Positions 43,149-55,156 of a DNA stretch of 64,000 nt are shown piece by piece. How positions within the stretch are numbered: the stretch's first letter is position 1; the number at the start of each line of letters is the position of its first letter. Below the pieces are notes generated by a model, which was not told the origin of the DNA, searched no databases, and saw only the letters and a program-made list of their open reading frames with translations. The position numbers and the translations under genes are program-made. The stretch comes from Raffaelea ambrosiae (Eukaryota; Ascomycota; Sordariomycetes; Ophiostomatales; Ophiostomataceae): NCBI GenBank assembly GCA_002778195.1, contig PCDI01000004.1, positions 630,074-694,073 of the forward strand, in the 5' to 3' direction.

Positions 43149-46100
43149 TTACGTGTATACACTTCGGTCGTCCATGTGCACCTGGTCGTCCCACCACTGC
43201 TGCGTGCCCACACCCACAATCCGCACAGCACCGCCGCCGTGGTCCATCACCCGGTCCTGGCCCTTGTCTGCGGCGCTGCCGCCGGCCGTCTCGGGCAGCC
43301 GCACCTGACGCAGCCGCTCGACAGCCTCCTTGCGCGCCTGCCGGCGGTTGGCTGCCGCCGAGCCAAACGACTTGTGCTGCCCGCCGCCGCCGCTTCCGCC
43401 GCCGCTGCCCGTGACGTCGCGTGCCTTGCGCACCACCGACGCCTGCCAGCCCTTCCATGCCGCGTAGTCCTCCTCCATCTTGGCCGCATGGTATCCCGGC
43501 GAGGTCCGTGCCGGCCGCCACGCCAGTCGGTCCGCTGGCAGCTGCGCGCCCAAGTCGTACACCCGCGCCGACGCCGCCATCTCGACCAGCGCCCCCAGCA
43601 CGTCGCGTGCCTCCTTGGCCACCAGCGGCGCCCGTGCCTCCGCCTGCTGCTGCTCGCGCGTCTTCTTCTTGAGCGGCTCGGCCAGCCATTCGTAGTGGTG
43701 CTGCTCCGTCAGCCGCGCCCGCCGGTTGTCCTCGCGCAGGTACCGCACGACCGCCTGCAGGTTGGCAATCTCGTTCTTGAGCGCTTCCATCTCGCGTGCC
43801 GTGGCCACCGCCCGCTCCTTGCTGCGCGCTGTCTGCCGCGCACCCGCACCGCCGCCGATGCCGCCGCCACCGACGCCACCAGCTGCTGCTGCTGCTGCTG
43901 CACCGTCGCCGGCAAGGCCGTCCTCGTCGAGTCCGTCCTCGTCGTCGTCGACGTCGCCCACCAGCAGCCGCGTGTCGCTGGCAATCTTCTTCCAGCGGTC
44001 GCGGTCTGCCTCCAGAGCCTTGAGCTCGCGGTCTTGCTTCTCGATGTCCTCCTTCAGCTGCTTGGTCAGCACCTGCTCGCCGGACACCGCCCGCTCCAAG
44101 TCAGCAATCATGGACGCCTTGGTCTGCGCGTCCCGCATCTTGCTCTCCAGCGTGTCGATCCGCAGCTGCGCTGTGCCGAGGTCGTTCTCGCGACGTGCAA
44201 TCACGCGCCGAGCCTCTGCGTGCTCCTCCTTGAGACGCCGGAGCTCCTCTTCCGCGTCCACCGACACCGTCTTGGGCGCCTTGATCTCCAGGCTGCGCGC
44301 CACCCACGGCGCCGTGGGACGCTCAAACTCAAGAGTCTGCGACAGGTCGCTGGACAGCGACGCCAAGTCCGAGACCTGGCTGGCCACCATCCGCAGCTTG
44401 CTCATGTACGCCGCAAGAAGCTCCTCGTCCGCATCCGTCACCGTGATCGTTGCTGCCGCAGATGTCGAGCCGGAGCCGGCCACACTGCTTGCTGCACTGG
44501 CCGCTGCCACAACTTGTGAGATGGCGAGCGCTGCCTTGTGCGCCGTTGCCTGGACTTCGGCGTACGTGTACGGTTCCGTGCGGCCCTCTTCGTGCAGCAG
44601 AGTGTGCAGGTCGAGGCCTGTCTTGCGCGCCAGCTCGGCCAGCGTCCGCGACGCTGCCTCGCACTGTTCAAATGCTACCAGCGTGTCGGGCATCAGCGAC
44701 AAGGAGCGAGACTTGAGCTCCTCCAGAGCCCGCACAGCTTTTCCGGCCACCACCTTGGCGCTACGCGTCTGCGAGATTGCTGCCTCGGCCCGGCGGGCAA
44801 AATGCTGTGCCTCTTCGTCCTCATCGCCAGCAGGCGGGATGACGCGCTGCACCATGCTGCGTGCCGTGTGCAGAGCCAGCGCGGCAGAGTCGAGGTGGCT
44901 TTGCACGAGCATGGCCCGCATGTGCAGGTTGTCTGCAAAGCCTTCCAGGTCCTGGCCGTCTTGTTCGTCGTCGTCGATGCTGCTGGTGTTTTTCTTGTTG
45001 CCATTGGTCGCACTGCTCGTGGGCCGGCTGTTCTGGCTCTTGTGCAGTTGGTCCGGCGACATGTGCACCTCAGCCAGATGCGACATCAGGGCAATTGACC
45101 GCTGCAGCTCATCCGCACACGTCTGCTCCTTCAGCTCGTCACGCCGCAGGCCATCGATCCACCCGTTCAAGGCGCGCTCCACGGGCTCCAGCTCGTACAG
45201 GGCACCGTCGAAACGACCAAACTCGTCTGCGGAGCACCGTCCGATCGCGCCGACAAACCGGTCGCACATAGCAGCCACCCACGTCAGCTTGTCGACCACA
45301 TCACAGCCAGCAAAGACGTCATCCTCGTTGCCTGGGTGCGGTGCCTGGTTGATCCGCTCGCGCACAAATCCATTGAGCATGTTGGCCTTGAACGCAAGGC
45401 GGCGGAAGCGCAGGAGTGCCAGCACAGAGTTGCGGTCTGTCTGCAGGTACGCGTCCGGAAGGAACATCTTGACAATTGCGAGGTGCTGCTCGGCCTCCTG
45501 TGCCTCCATTTGTCGAAGCTCCAGATCGATCGTCTTGACCTGTGCCTTGGCCGCCGACAGCTGCAACTTCATGTTCAGGTCCATCATGGCTCTCGACTTG
45601 CTGTTCAGCTGCTCAGACTCGTTCTCCGTCACGGCGTGCGAGGCCCGCATGTCTTCCAGGTCGCTCTGCAGTGCGGTCACCATTTCGCGGAACCGCGACA
45701 GCGCGTACTCCATGTCTTCGAGCGTGCTTTCCTGCTGTGCGGCACGGCGGGCCTGCTCCTGGATCACAGCTGCGTTGAAATCGATCTCCTCTTGCATCTC
45801 GCGCTCGTTCTGCACATGGTTGACCTCCAGCTCGTCGTTGATCTCCTTGAGGTTCTCCAGGTCCTCAATGACAGCCTTCAGCTCTTCCATCTGCTCGGCC
45901 TGAGTCATGTTGCGCTCCGTCAGCTCCATGATCATGTCGTCCGCCGCTTGCGCTGCATCAAGCTGCTGTCGGAGATCTTCTACAGCTGCCTCTGCCTGCG
46001 CGAGCTTCTCCTTGGTGGCGCTCTGCTGCTCTTTGACCTGGCCGAGTTCTTGCATGTCTTCTTCCAGTGACTTGATCTGGTCCCGAAGCTCCTCTTCTTG

Positions 46101-47777
46101 CTGCTGGCTGATATCACGCAGCCGGATCAGAGCTTCGCGGAGACGCTCATTGTTGCGCTCCATCTGCATCCACCCAGCGCTTGCCTTCTCCTCGGGCGTC
46201 ATGCCCTGGGTGAACTCCGCATTCTCCAATCGCAGTTCCTCGACCTCCAGCTCCAGCTCCTCGTTCTTGAGCTTGACCGCATCCAGCTCAGCCTTGTACA
46301 CCTCGGCCGTCTCCTCGGCCATTTCACGATCAAGCGTCGCCAGCTCCAACACAGTCTCGTGTTCTGCCTGAAGGCCTTCGATCGATTCGAGTTTCGTCTC
46401 GGCCTCCTTGAGCAGCTTGCGTAGCTCATTGTTCTCTTGTTGCTGGGGCTGGTATTTTGTTTGGATTTTCTGGATAATGCCCTGGTATTTTTCGCAATCT
46501 GCTTGCAGCTTGTCCAGCTGCTTGATCTTGTCACGGTCCTCCATCCGCTTCCGTTCGAGAACACGCAGTTTGGCTTTCAGATCTTCAATCTCGCGGTGCG
46601 CTGCCGTATTGGACACAGCCGGCCGCGTGGGCGCTTTGGCGGCGGCTGGCGGCTCTGCTGCTGCCTGTTTCCGATTGTGTCCAGTAGCATCGGCCGCGTG
46701 CGCCCCAGCCGTGAGCTTTTCCAGAGCAGCGGCCCTTGACCGGACAGGGCTCGTCGGTTGAGGAGACAAAATCTCATCATCGCTGCTTTTGGGAGGGGAT
46801 GTGATCCGCCCATCTATGCTGCCTCTCGGCCCCCTGGCTCCAACACGGCCGCTGCCTGTGCTTTCATTCCCAGATTCGCCAGAGCTGGCGCGCATGCTCG
46901 GAGGCCGCGTGCCTGGCCTTGAAATACCAGCACCGCTGCCTAGTCCCAGCTTCCCGCCTGCACCACGCACGCCGCTTGTAGGGCGCGCATTCGTTACCGA
47001 TGAGGAGGCAATCGAGGGAGGCCGACTGGCTCTTGATGACGGCACGGGTGGTGGTCCCATGGACGTCCGAGCCGCGCCCATTGAAGGACGCGTTCTTGCT
47101 GTGGTCGACGACAAGCGACTGCCCACGCCCGTATTTGATGGTGTACCGGTGCGAGATGTCGCTGCGCTCGAGGGCCCCGTTCCTATTTGTTTCGTTGGTG
47201 ATTTCGTCGGAGACTAGGCAGGCACACATGAAATGTTAGTATCGCCATTCTGGTGTTGCAACAAGAGATGGGCTTGGGGAGGAAAACCAACCCTCGTCAT
47301 GCTGGACGGCCTTGACCGAGGGCCTGGGCTCGGGCTAGGAGCATTGAGGCTCATCCTCCTGGCTAAGCCAGCATCGCCGCCTATCGCGCTGGTACGGCTC
47401 CCGGTGACCACGCTGCTTGGCCGGCTGCCCGTTACCCTCCTTCCGGTGCCAACCGATGGACGAGATGATATTGTCGAAGTCCGCTGTCTCGGCGCTGGTG
47501 CAGGTGCAGGTGCAGGTGGCTCCTCGTAGGCCTCTGCTACATCGTCTTCAGCTGGCAAGGCCACGATAGTGACGGCCGTCGGGCGGAGGAACATGCCATG
47601 GCCCATCTGGCAGTCAAAATAGCGTTCGCCCTGGACACTGCCATCGTTCTTTCCTGTGGGCGCCTCCAGCTCAACCCCAATCCATCCCCCGGGCGCAAAG
47701 AGAGTCTGGCCCACAAACCGGATGACGCCCTGGCGGCCATCGGCCAGCTGCACGATCTGCCCGACCCCCGGCTCCAT
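43149..47777 (-). CDS. ro-3: Dynactin p150Glued large subunit
   Basis: A 1516-aa protein from exons 47777-47292 and 47213-43149 (intron 47214-47291, GTTGGT..CCTAG, branch ATACTAACA). The N-terminal CAP-Gly domain is intact, with FAPGGWIGVELEAPTGKNDG and YFDCQMGHGMF, in about residues 5-75. A Ser/Pro/Arg-rich basic linker follows (~80-330). Then come long coiled coils (~370-720, including RMEDRDKIKQLDKLQADCEKY), a central dynactin domain with WVAAMCDRFVGAIGR and YELEPVERALNGWIDGL, and a second coiled-coil block. p150Glued links dynein to cargo and microtubules; Neurospora ro-3 mutants have nuclear-distribution defects. Length is slightly above the ~1300-residue family norm. The donor GTTGGT is unusual but the frame and acceptor support it. 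Confidence 0.95.
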
Positions 47778-49732
47778 TGTCGTCTAAGGTCGCGAACGCG
47801 TTCGTGAAGGATGGCCGGACATGGCAGGGTGCACGAGCGGCGGCGTGGATTAAGGAACACCCTGGACGCAGGTGACGCTCTGGGAAAGGCTATTCCGAAA
47901 ATATTGTAGGTTTCGATGCCTCTGTTGTGCTGTTGTTGTGAGCGCTGTCCTGCCGGCGTCGTCGTCGCGATACGTTGTCCACCGAAAAGGAGCAAGCATC
48001 CTGTAACGGCCAACACGCGTAATTAAGGGTTCCACACTAGTTCCTGTTATTGGCTGCTAGTGTCGGGACAGCCCAGACGCGCATAAGTTGGTCAACAGTC
48101 TCGTTTTGGTCACGTGGTTGTTTGGTTGGCAGAGTCGCTATGACAAGCCGGCTCCTAATAATATGCCCAATGTTCCAGTGCCGAATTTACGAAGGGAGCC
48201 ACGACCTGCTATGTACAAGGAATATGGGAAGACATGAGTCGAGGTAGGGCCTACGGGTGCCTATTTCAGCGATGGAAAGTACCACTCGTTTCCAAGGAGA
48301 CTTTCAAGTGGATCCACCCGGTGTTAACTTCCTCGAACACCAGTAAGTTCTATCCCAATCGGGAAGGGGTGACGAAGGTGCAACCGGTTGCAAAGCAAGC
48401 CAAAGCCTGTTCCTGTCGCTCTTTCTTCATTAAGAGGAGCAAGTCGCTCCTTCTTTTCTGAGCCATCTGCTTTGCCTTCCCCCAACCACAAGCTTTGTCC
48501 AAACTGTAGCCCGCCCAGCCTTAGGTTACTTGCTCCTTCCTCGGCATAGTCTTGACGTCTCAGGAAGGAGCAAACTACCCCTTCTTGTTGATTTCTTGCC
48601 TGCACAATTCTCTATGTAGCTGCCGCCTTCCTTCTGAGAATTTTCGTATCCACCGTTTTTTTTTTTGTAGTTTTTTTCCTGTTCCCTTGAAATATTTGGC
48701 GTCCTGCTTCTCTTCACACATTCTCCATTTTCTCTCTTCAACTCCTCCACCACCTCATCTTGTTTTATACTGTCTCGACTTTCTTGGAACTTTTTGACAC
48801 GAAGAACGTGTATGTCTACGGGCTGCATTGCCTCTCTGCTGTCTTGCCAGTCAGACGAAAACAATACTAGCCAAAACAAAGCTCACTCGCCACCCTATTG
48901 ACCACAATCCTGCGGGTTTCTGTTCGGTCTCTCCTCGACTTCGGCATTGTCCAGCCAAGCCATCCATTTTCTATCCCCTTGTGCTCTTCGTCGATTGGTA
49001 AGAATTTTTTTATTCGACATCGCGTTTTCTTGCTCTGGATCCCTGAAAACCAACCCTTTCTACATCTCCGCTGAATTATTCCATTTGATCTCGGCAAAAT
49101 TAGTGTGTTGCCTCCAACATCCTGTTCCCATCCCTTGCTCTCGTTCTTGACTCTTGACAATCATCATCCACAGCCCCATCCATGTTCACAAAGTTGGACT
49201 TCTCTGGATAAAAAACAAGCATTTGGCTTCTCCAGGTGGTAGACCAAGCCAGTAACAACAGCCCACATCCCCTCCATCCGTCATCACGCATGCCACCAGC
49301 CACCTATCCGCTCTCACGATGGCACCTGGGACTGTCAGCAAGCGTGCGAGGAAACTTGTCAACCTACTCTTTGACCTGCAGCTGCATGACTCTGAATTGA
49401 CTGCCCCATTCTGCCTCTCCACAAAGTTTCACTTAAGATGCAGCAAGCATTGCAGAGCGGTTGAAGTCTCCGCCGGCAGCGACACAGCTCCTACCATTCT
49501 CATTGATCGAGATTCCATTCCAAAATTCATCCTGTCCCAGCTCGAGCTTCAGAAACTGACAGACAAAGATCCGTCACGCCTGGTGGCGATCAGCCCACTT
49601 GTGTGTTTTGTTCTTTCTTGCATCCCGTCCTGCCTCGACAAAGCAGGCTCGGTGCCGACGCTGTTTCACTGGCAAAGTCCTGCTACTCACCGGACACGCA
49701 TCATATTTGCCTACGTCGACAAAACTGCAGAG
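47778..49732. other. Divergent promoter region, dynactin / 4E-T-like gene
   Basis: About 2 kb between two divergent starts. A CACGTG box lies at 48111-48116. From about 48580 the plus strand is CT-rich with T-tracts, consistent with a long transcribed leader. An in-frame upstream ATG at 49319 could extend the next protein by 138 residues, but that segment lacks recognisable features. Confidence 0.55.
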
Positions 49733-52727
49733 ATGCCCCCGTCCAAGTACACAGCCGAAGAGCTTCTCGGCCTGCGCAGCTGTGGAGTGCCGGTCTCTCT
49801 CCCGGATGCTCCCCAGAAAGGGAGTGATCATGGTGAGTCCGTTGCCAGCGCCGCCCTGTGCTTTGCGGCTTCTTGGCTTCTCAGACTAACCACTGTCAGC
49901 AACGAAATTCGGAACTGCTTCGAGCCGAGCAAGTGCCGCAGACTTCCGGACTCTTGGCCGCCATCATCGACACAGACCTCAGTTGTCCCAGCAGATTGCC
50001 GCCGTTCAACCCAGAGACAACACTTCAACGATGCCAGACGGTGCCGCCTGTGATTCACACAGGGAACGCAGAGATGCCAACGGAACTGCCGCTGGAGACT
50101 TGGAATGGCGGCTCCGTGGAAGGTCCGAATTTGATGCGGCCCCATCTGTTGAGTTACCGACTGCGCCCGCCGGGCCTCCGGCGGGACTGAATGCTCAACA
50201 GAGTGAGGGGTTCCAGCGTTTCTACAAATCTGTGGCCTCTCCTACGCATGTTCGAGTTACCGCTGGTGGCCGAATTGTTCCCAATACACGAGGTACATCG
50301 CCCATGTCGAAGCGAGCAAAAGACAAGACTGAGGGAACAACGCAAGCGCCAGCTGTCCAGAACATTCAACAGCAAGCTCAGCAACCGGATGGCTCTTTCA
50401 CTGCGGTTTCAAATCCTCCAGCAATCCCTATGTTTGCCCTTCCTCCTCACTTTTACCCCCCCTTCTCTGCCTCGGTTCCTCCAATGCAAATGATGCCCTT
50501 CCCTGTTGGCCTGGGTCTTGCTAGCGGCTTTCCTTTCCCTCAGCAGGCATCAGTGGCTCCCAATTCTGGACCAGTGTCAGCACTCAACCCTTCCAACCAT
50601 TTGGAAAAGGAAAACCAGCATCCCGAAGCGAAGTCTGGACAGATTGAGTCTCGTGCCACAGCTACGGACAAGGCTGCCGAAACTGCGAAGGTGGCAACTT
50701 CTGAACAGTTTGACAACATGAAGCCATTTGTAATTAATGGCCATGTCGTCTATCCGCTCCCTGCGGCTTCTTTTCCGCACCAGATCACTCCCGGTGGGCA
50801 TCCTCAGTATCTACCGCCTGGTTTTCTGGGACAATCGGGTCTCCCTATGGCGTCCTTCCCAAACACCCTGTTACCTCACTCACAGGTTGCAATGAATCCT
50901 ATGCTTGCAAATCACATGGCATTTCAGCCTGTCCAAGGACCCGTTCAGGCATCACAGGCAAGCATTAATTCAGCTGGTCCGGCCCCACAGCCGCCGGCAG
51001 CAACTAGACCACCATCATCAAACACCCTGCAGCCTCCAGCGGCTCCTCCTGTCTCGTCGATTCGTCCGAGTGACATCAGCAGGAAGCAGATTGACATGCT
51101 CAAAAACTCGCTGAAATACCACGAAGATCAGCTTCTCTACAATCGACATCAGATTGATGAGAAGGAAATGGAGCGGACTGTCAAGATGCTCCAGTCTCAA
51201 ATCGATCGATTTGAAGAGCTGAATCAGAGCCAGCTTCTTTATGAGGAAACACACTATCCGAAGAAAGAGAGACAAGCCAGCGAGACCACAATCAGGTCTT
51301 CGCGGAACCTGGATCGGAGAACCATGACTGGCTCAAGCTCAACATCTGGCTCAAAGCAAGCAAATAACAGCAAGAGATCCGACAGCTTCCATTACAAAAC
51401 TTCTCTCATGAACAGCAAGAAGAATGATCCCAGCTTCAAATTTGACCCTGTTGAACCCCCAGTTTGGCTGACCGATCCCGTGAAGAAGTCCACTTTGCCA
51501 AGCGGAGCTGCTCTAGCTCCTCCCTTTCATCCTCGCTTTGTGGCAGACCGGGAAAAGCAAGCAGACAGCAATTCTCGACTGCTAGGCAGTTCTGGCGTGA
51601 CGCCTGCATCCTCTTCAGAACAGAAACTGCGCGGGGGAGCTCATGACGGACCATCAACCTCGATCAATAGCACCCGTCATGGCAGCTTTGGGCGCCACAA
51701 GAACAGACGGCAGAGCAACTTTTCCTCCTCATCTGAACAATACTCTGACCTGGGTGAACCCTATCTTGTTGGGAATCTGCCTGCGGGAGTGGAACCGCAG
51801 AGTGCTCGAAGCACAGATTACGTATACGAGCGGGAACTCACTGATGATGAAGTTCGTGCTCGGTACCTTTTCTGGGGCAAGGCGCCTTTGTTCACTCGAA
51901 GAGGTCTGCCCAAATTTGATGGAAAGGACTTTTACCCGCCGACACCCCCAAAGGTTGCACCTGAGGGCAACTCTCAATATTCATTCCCAAGCAGGTATAT
52001 ACCTGTCGGGGATGCAGAGGCCGATTACAATGTTCCTGCACCTTTGTTGAAAGCAACGGATACGCCACGACCTTTGGTATCAGCAAAGACAACGCCTGTT
52101 GTTGTCAATCGTCCCCGGGCTGTCAAAGTGACTCTGGTAAGTTAAAGCCTCGAAATCGTTGAAGCTGCTTCTAACAAAATTTGTAGACTCGGCCACCAAC
52201 TGGGGAAACAGGCAGTCCCCCCAAGGACACAGTCCAGGGGTTGAGATCGGGTGATAGTGCTGCCAATGTCGACAACTCTCGCGGGAAATCGACAGGAGAA
52301 GGCACTAGGTAAGTGAACAATTTGGTTTCACTGCTAGGTGTCTTGTGTTATCTCTAACCCCTGTCGTAGTGTCAAATTCTTGAACAGCATGCTGAAGCGA
52401 AACATCTCTGGAAGCAGTGACGCTCTTCCCGGTTCTATCACATCCGCAACAGCGCAAGGCATTCTTCCTCACTACTCGGCTGGGCTTGAAAGTGTCATGG
52501 CTGCTTCCCTAAGTCCCATTGTGGCCTCACCCAAATCCTCGAACCATCCTTCTCCAGTCAAATCCGAGGATGGGACAGTCTTCCTTACCCCTGCATCCAG
52601 AAAATTGGGCGAGAACCGCCCCCCAGGCGACGTTGGGTCCGCTACATTGGAGAATCAGTTCCGAAACATGCTCTCTTTAGAGAACAAACACAGTGCTGCC
52701 TTGCCCGTTCACTGGGGTGGTCTTTGA
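49733..52727 (+). CDS. Putative eIF4E-binding protein resembling 4E-T
   Basis: A 938-aa low-complexity protein. Exons 49733-49832, 49900-52136, 52187-52308, 52370-52727; introns carry good donors and CTAAC branch sites. Residues 6-12 read YTAEELL, an exact match to the eIF4E-binding consensus YxxxxL-Phi and close to the start of animal 4E-T, where Y-T-x-E-E-L-L also lies near the N-terminus. This is why ATG 49733 (MPPSKYTAEELL) is preferred as start. Further conserved-looking blocks: EWRLRGRSEF; FQRFYKSVASPTHVRVTAGG (~180); a Pro/Phe/Met-rich region; a helix around DMLKNSLKYHEDQLLYN; YVYERELTDDEVRARYLFWG (~690); and C-terminal FLNSMLKRNIS and ENQFRNMLSLEN. By analogy it would repress translation or move eIF4E to P-bodies. 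The family assignment rests mainly on the motif. Confidence 0.8.
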
Positions 52728-54032
52728 TCCTTTCCAAGAGTTTCAATATTTAGCAGCAAATCGCGCTGCATTTTCTCACATGGCATTTGTTAATGGTAGA
52801 TCGCATTATTCTGACATTCATTACACCAGGAATGTGTCTGTCTTTGTTTTGCGCAGAACTTGATAAGAAAGGGGTGGTCCAACGCACTTCTAAACAGCTT
52901 ATTTTCTTTGCTTCGTTTGTGTTGCGTCACACGTTTTACTTTTAAAGATGTTATAACACCGAGATGGGATGGTTTATGAACAGATAGCTATTGCGTGGAA
53001 CATCTCTTTCGTCGTTTTCTTTTGTATTTGCCTAGGCACTCTGATGATTATAGTAGAAATCGAAATTTGACTTTACTCTACGAACACGCCCAGCAATGGA
53101 GGCAATCTAATTGCCGTCTACAGCAAACACAACGCCGGTATCAGGTTACGTGCAATGTTCCTCGCCTTCAAATCATCAATCTCATCGGGGTTTGGCTCCT
53201 CAATGGACGATCTGCTGGCAAGAGCACTAAGGCTGGTGATTGATGCCTGTGCGTTTTCACTCTCCGCCAGTCGTTTACCTCGAAAACCGTGTGCTGTGGT
53301 TGACGCGGAGATATCTAGCGGTTTAGGCTTACCTGATGAACACAAGCTCGTACTTTGTTTGCCATTTTCCCCAAGGCTCTACTGTGAGCATTCTGTGTTC
53401 TTTTCTTCTTTACCTGGACACCGTAGCGGCCTCAGGTCAAAAGGCTGTTCCACGACGGAGCATTTAGGGACTGGGTGGGAGAATATATGAAGGACGGGCT
53501 TGGGGAGGGGGGGGGCGAGGGAACTTCGGGAAAACCTCCCATGGAGCATTTCACGTTGCATTGTTTTGACACAAATTTATCCACGTGAAACGGCCATTGA
53601 GCAAAAAACTCTGATTTTTTCTGTTCGTTATTTTTTTTGTTCCTCACACTGCCATTTGTTTTAGGGGTTCCCCTTCCGGTTTGCTCGAATAAGGAGGAAA
53701 AACGGGTTTTGTCGCTTCCTCCACCAAAATCCTTGCCGTAAAAAGACGCCGTGACGATTAAAAAATGGGAACAAGGAGATGATCCAACAAAGAACCAGCC
53801 CCTTGACAAAGAGCGCTTCTCGAAAAAAGGGTGGTTGTCGGATGTTTCGTTGGTTGGTAGGTGTATACCAAAGAGAGTCATGTCAATTCATCGCAAAAGA
53901 GACATTTCCCAACACCCAGGAGGGGTATAGGTTCCTGGGACTGGGCCACTGCAAAAGCGCGGTCGACGAGATGTAGATTTGCGTCAACTCCGAGGGAAGT
54001 GTGTGGTGAGAAGAAGAGCCGAAGAACTAAAT
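52728..54032. other. Intergenic 1.3 kb, convergent 3' ends
   Basis: 3' flanks of the 4E-T-like and L26 genes. It contains one coding-like minus-strand segment (53118-53480, listed separately) and otherwise AT-rich sequence with no gene seen. Confidence 0.5.
53118..53480 (-). other. Coding-like segment interrupted by one TAG, unrecognised
   Basis: On the minus strand one frame reads VVEQPFDLRPLRCPGKEE, then TAG at 53381-53379, then continues in the same frame as SLGENGKQSTSLC, KPLDISASTTAHGFRGKR, NAQASITSLSALASR and SIEEPNPDEIDDLKARNI to a stop at 53118. The amino-acid composition after the TAG looks like genuine protein, but I recognise no family. A GTAAAG donor precedes the TAG and an AG follows, but the implied 35-nt intron is too short. 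It could be the last exon of a small gene, a nonsense-mutated relic, or chance. Confidence 0.3.
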
Positions 54033-54538
54033 TTAGTTCTCAGCGGCAGCCTTGGCCTTGGCGCGCTGGTCGCGGCCGGCCTTGGAGCGTGCCAGGATGC
54101 TCTCCCGGTCCTTGTCGAGCTTGAGCTTGGTGATGACAACGTTGCTGGGGTGGATGCCCAGGGGAACGCTCTGGCCGCTAGCCTTGTCACGGGTCACCCG
54201 CTCGACGTGGATCACGTACTTGAGACGGTACACCGACGTGACCTTGCCCTCCTTGTCCTTGTGCGAGCCGCGCACAATCTGGACCTCGTCGTCCTTGCGG
54301 ATGGGTATGCTGCGGACGTTGTACTTCTCGCGCAGCTCCTTGCTCAGCGGGGCGCTCATGATGGTGCGGCGGACGCTCGAGGGGGCCGTGAAGTGCGCCT
54401 TGCGCGACTTGCGGCGGGAAGAGTGAAGGGCTGAAAAGAGAGCGGCATGTTAGCAAACAAAAGAAATTCGAGCAAAGCAAATGAAGCAGTGTGTGGTAAT
54501 TATTCTAGAGCAAACATACTCTTGCTAGCCTTGGCCAT
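54033..54538 (-). CDS. rpl26: 60S ribosomal protein L26 (uL24)
   Basis: A 138-aa ribosomal protein. Exon 1 (54538-54520) encodes only six codons plus one base (MAKASK), and exon 2 is 54430-54033; the early intron (54431-54519, GTATGT..TTCAG) is typical of fungal ribosomal protein genes. Recognised from HSSRRKSRKAHFTAPSSVRR, MSAPLSKELREKYNVRS, the KOW-type segment RKDDEVQIVRGSHKDKEGKV and YVIHVERVTRDKASGQSVP. L26 binds near the polypeptide exit tunnel of the large subunit and is essential for growth in most fungi. Two CACGTG boxes lie 240-280 bp upstream. Confidence 0.97.
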
Positions 54539-55156
54539 TGTGTCGGTGTTGGAAGGGGATGGGTGGTCGAAATTATCGTGGGTTGTCGCTGGGTGGTGGA
54601 TGAAGCAGAAAAGATCGAATTGAAGGAATTTTTGGGAAAGAAAACCCACGAATATACAATTTTGTGTGGGCAAGGTGAAAAAAAACGGGATCCACTCAAC
54701 CCTCCTCGTGCATGATTGGTTTCTGAGGACCCACTTCTAAAAAATTATTGGACAAGCACAAAAACTCGAAAAAGAATTCCCCACGTGACCTCCGTACTTG
54801 GTTTCAGTCACGTGTCTCATCTCAAACTACATAGTAGAATTTCCATACTACAGCTGTGTCAACATCAGTAGCAGCACGGCTTGAACTTGTGTGTGCTTAA
54901 CATGCCTTTTCAAATCAGAAATATACATTGCTAGATATACACTGGAGCCTTGGAAACCAAGAAGATTAAAATAGTATGTCGATGTTGTATTCCCCCGCGC
55001 TCCCCGAAATGGCCGTTGCAGGACCCGAAACTCCGCTATGCTTCCCAAGCACAGCTTGTCTTCGTTTTCTATGATGAATCCAGTTGGAAGAGAGACAAAG
55101 AAATAATAGGGAAAATGCGTCAGACAATAAGAAAGAAAAACACCGATCCCCGTGCG
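54539..55156. other. Intergenic: L26 promoter / Uds1 3' flank
   Basis: Promoter of the minus-strand L26 gene and 3' flank of the coiled-coil gene. It holds the paired CACGTG boxes listed separately and no gene. Confidence 0.6.
54782..54814. promoter_or_regulatory. Paired CACGTG boxes upstream of rpl26
   Basis: CACGTG at 54782-54787 and at 54809-54814, 27 bp apart, the second within the Cbf1-like core TCACGTG. Binding by a bHLH factor is inferred from the consensus. Confidence 0.5.

Noticed and set aside
43726..45903. 725-codon plus-strand open frame
   Set aside because: It lies antisense to dynactin p150 and translates to Ser/Arg/Cys-rich sequence mirroring coiled-coil codons; no domain is seen.
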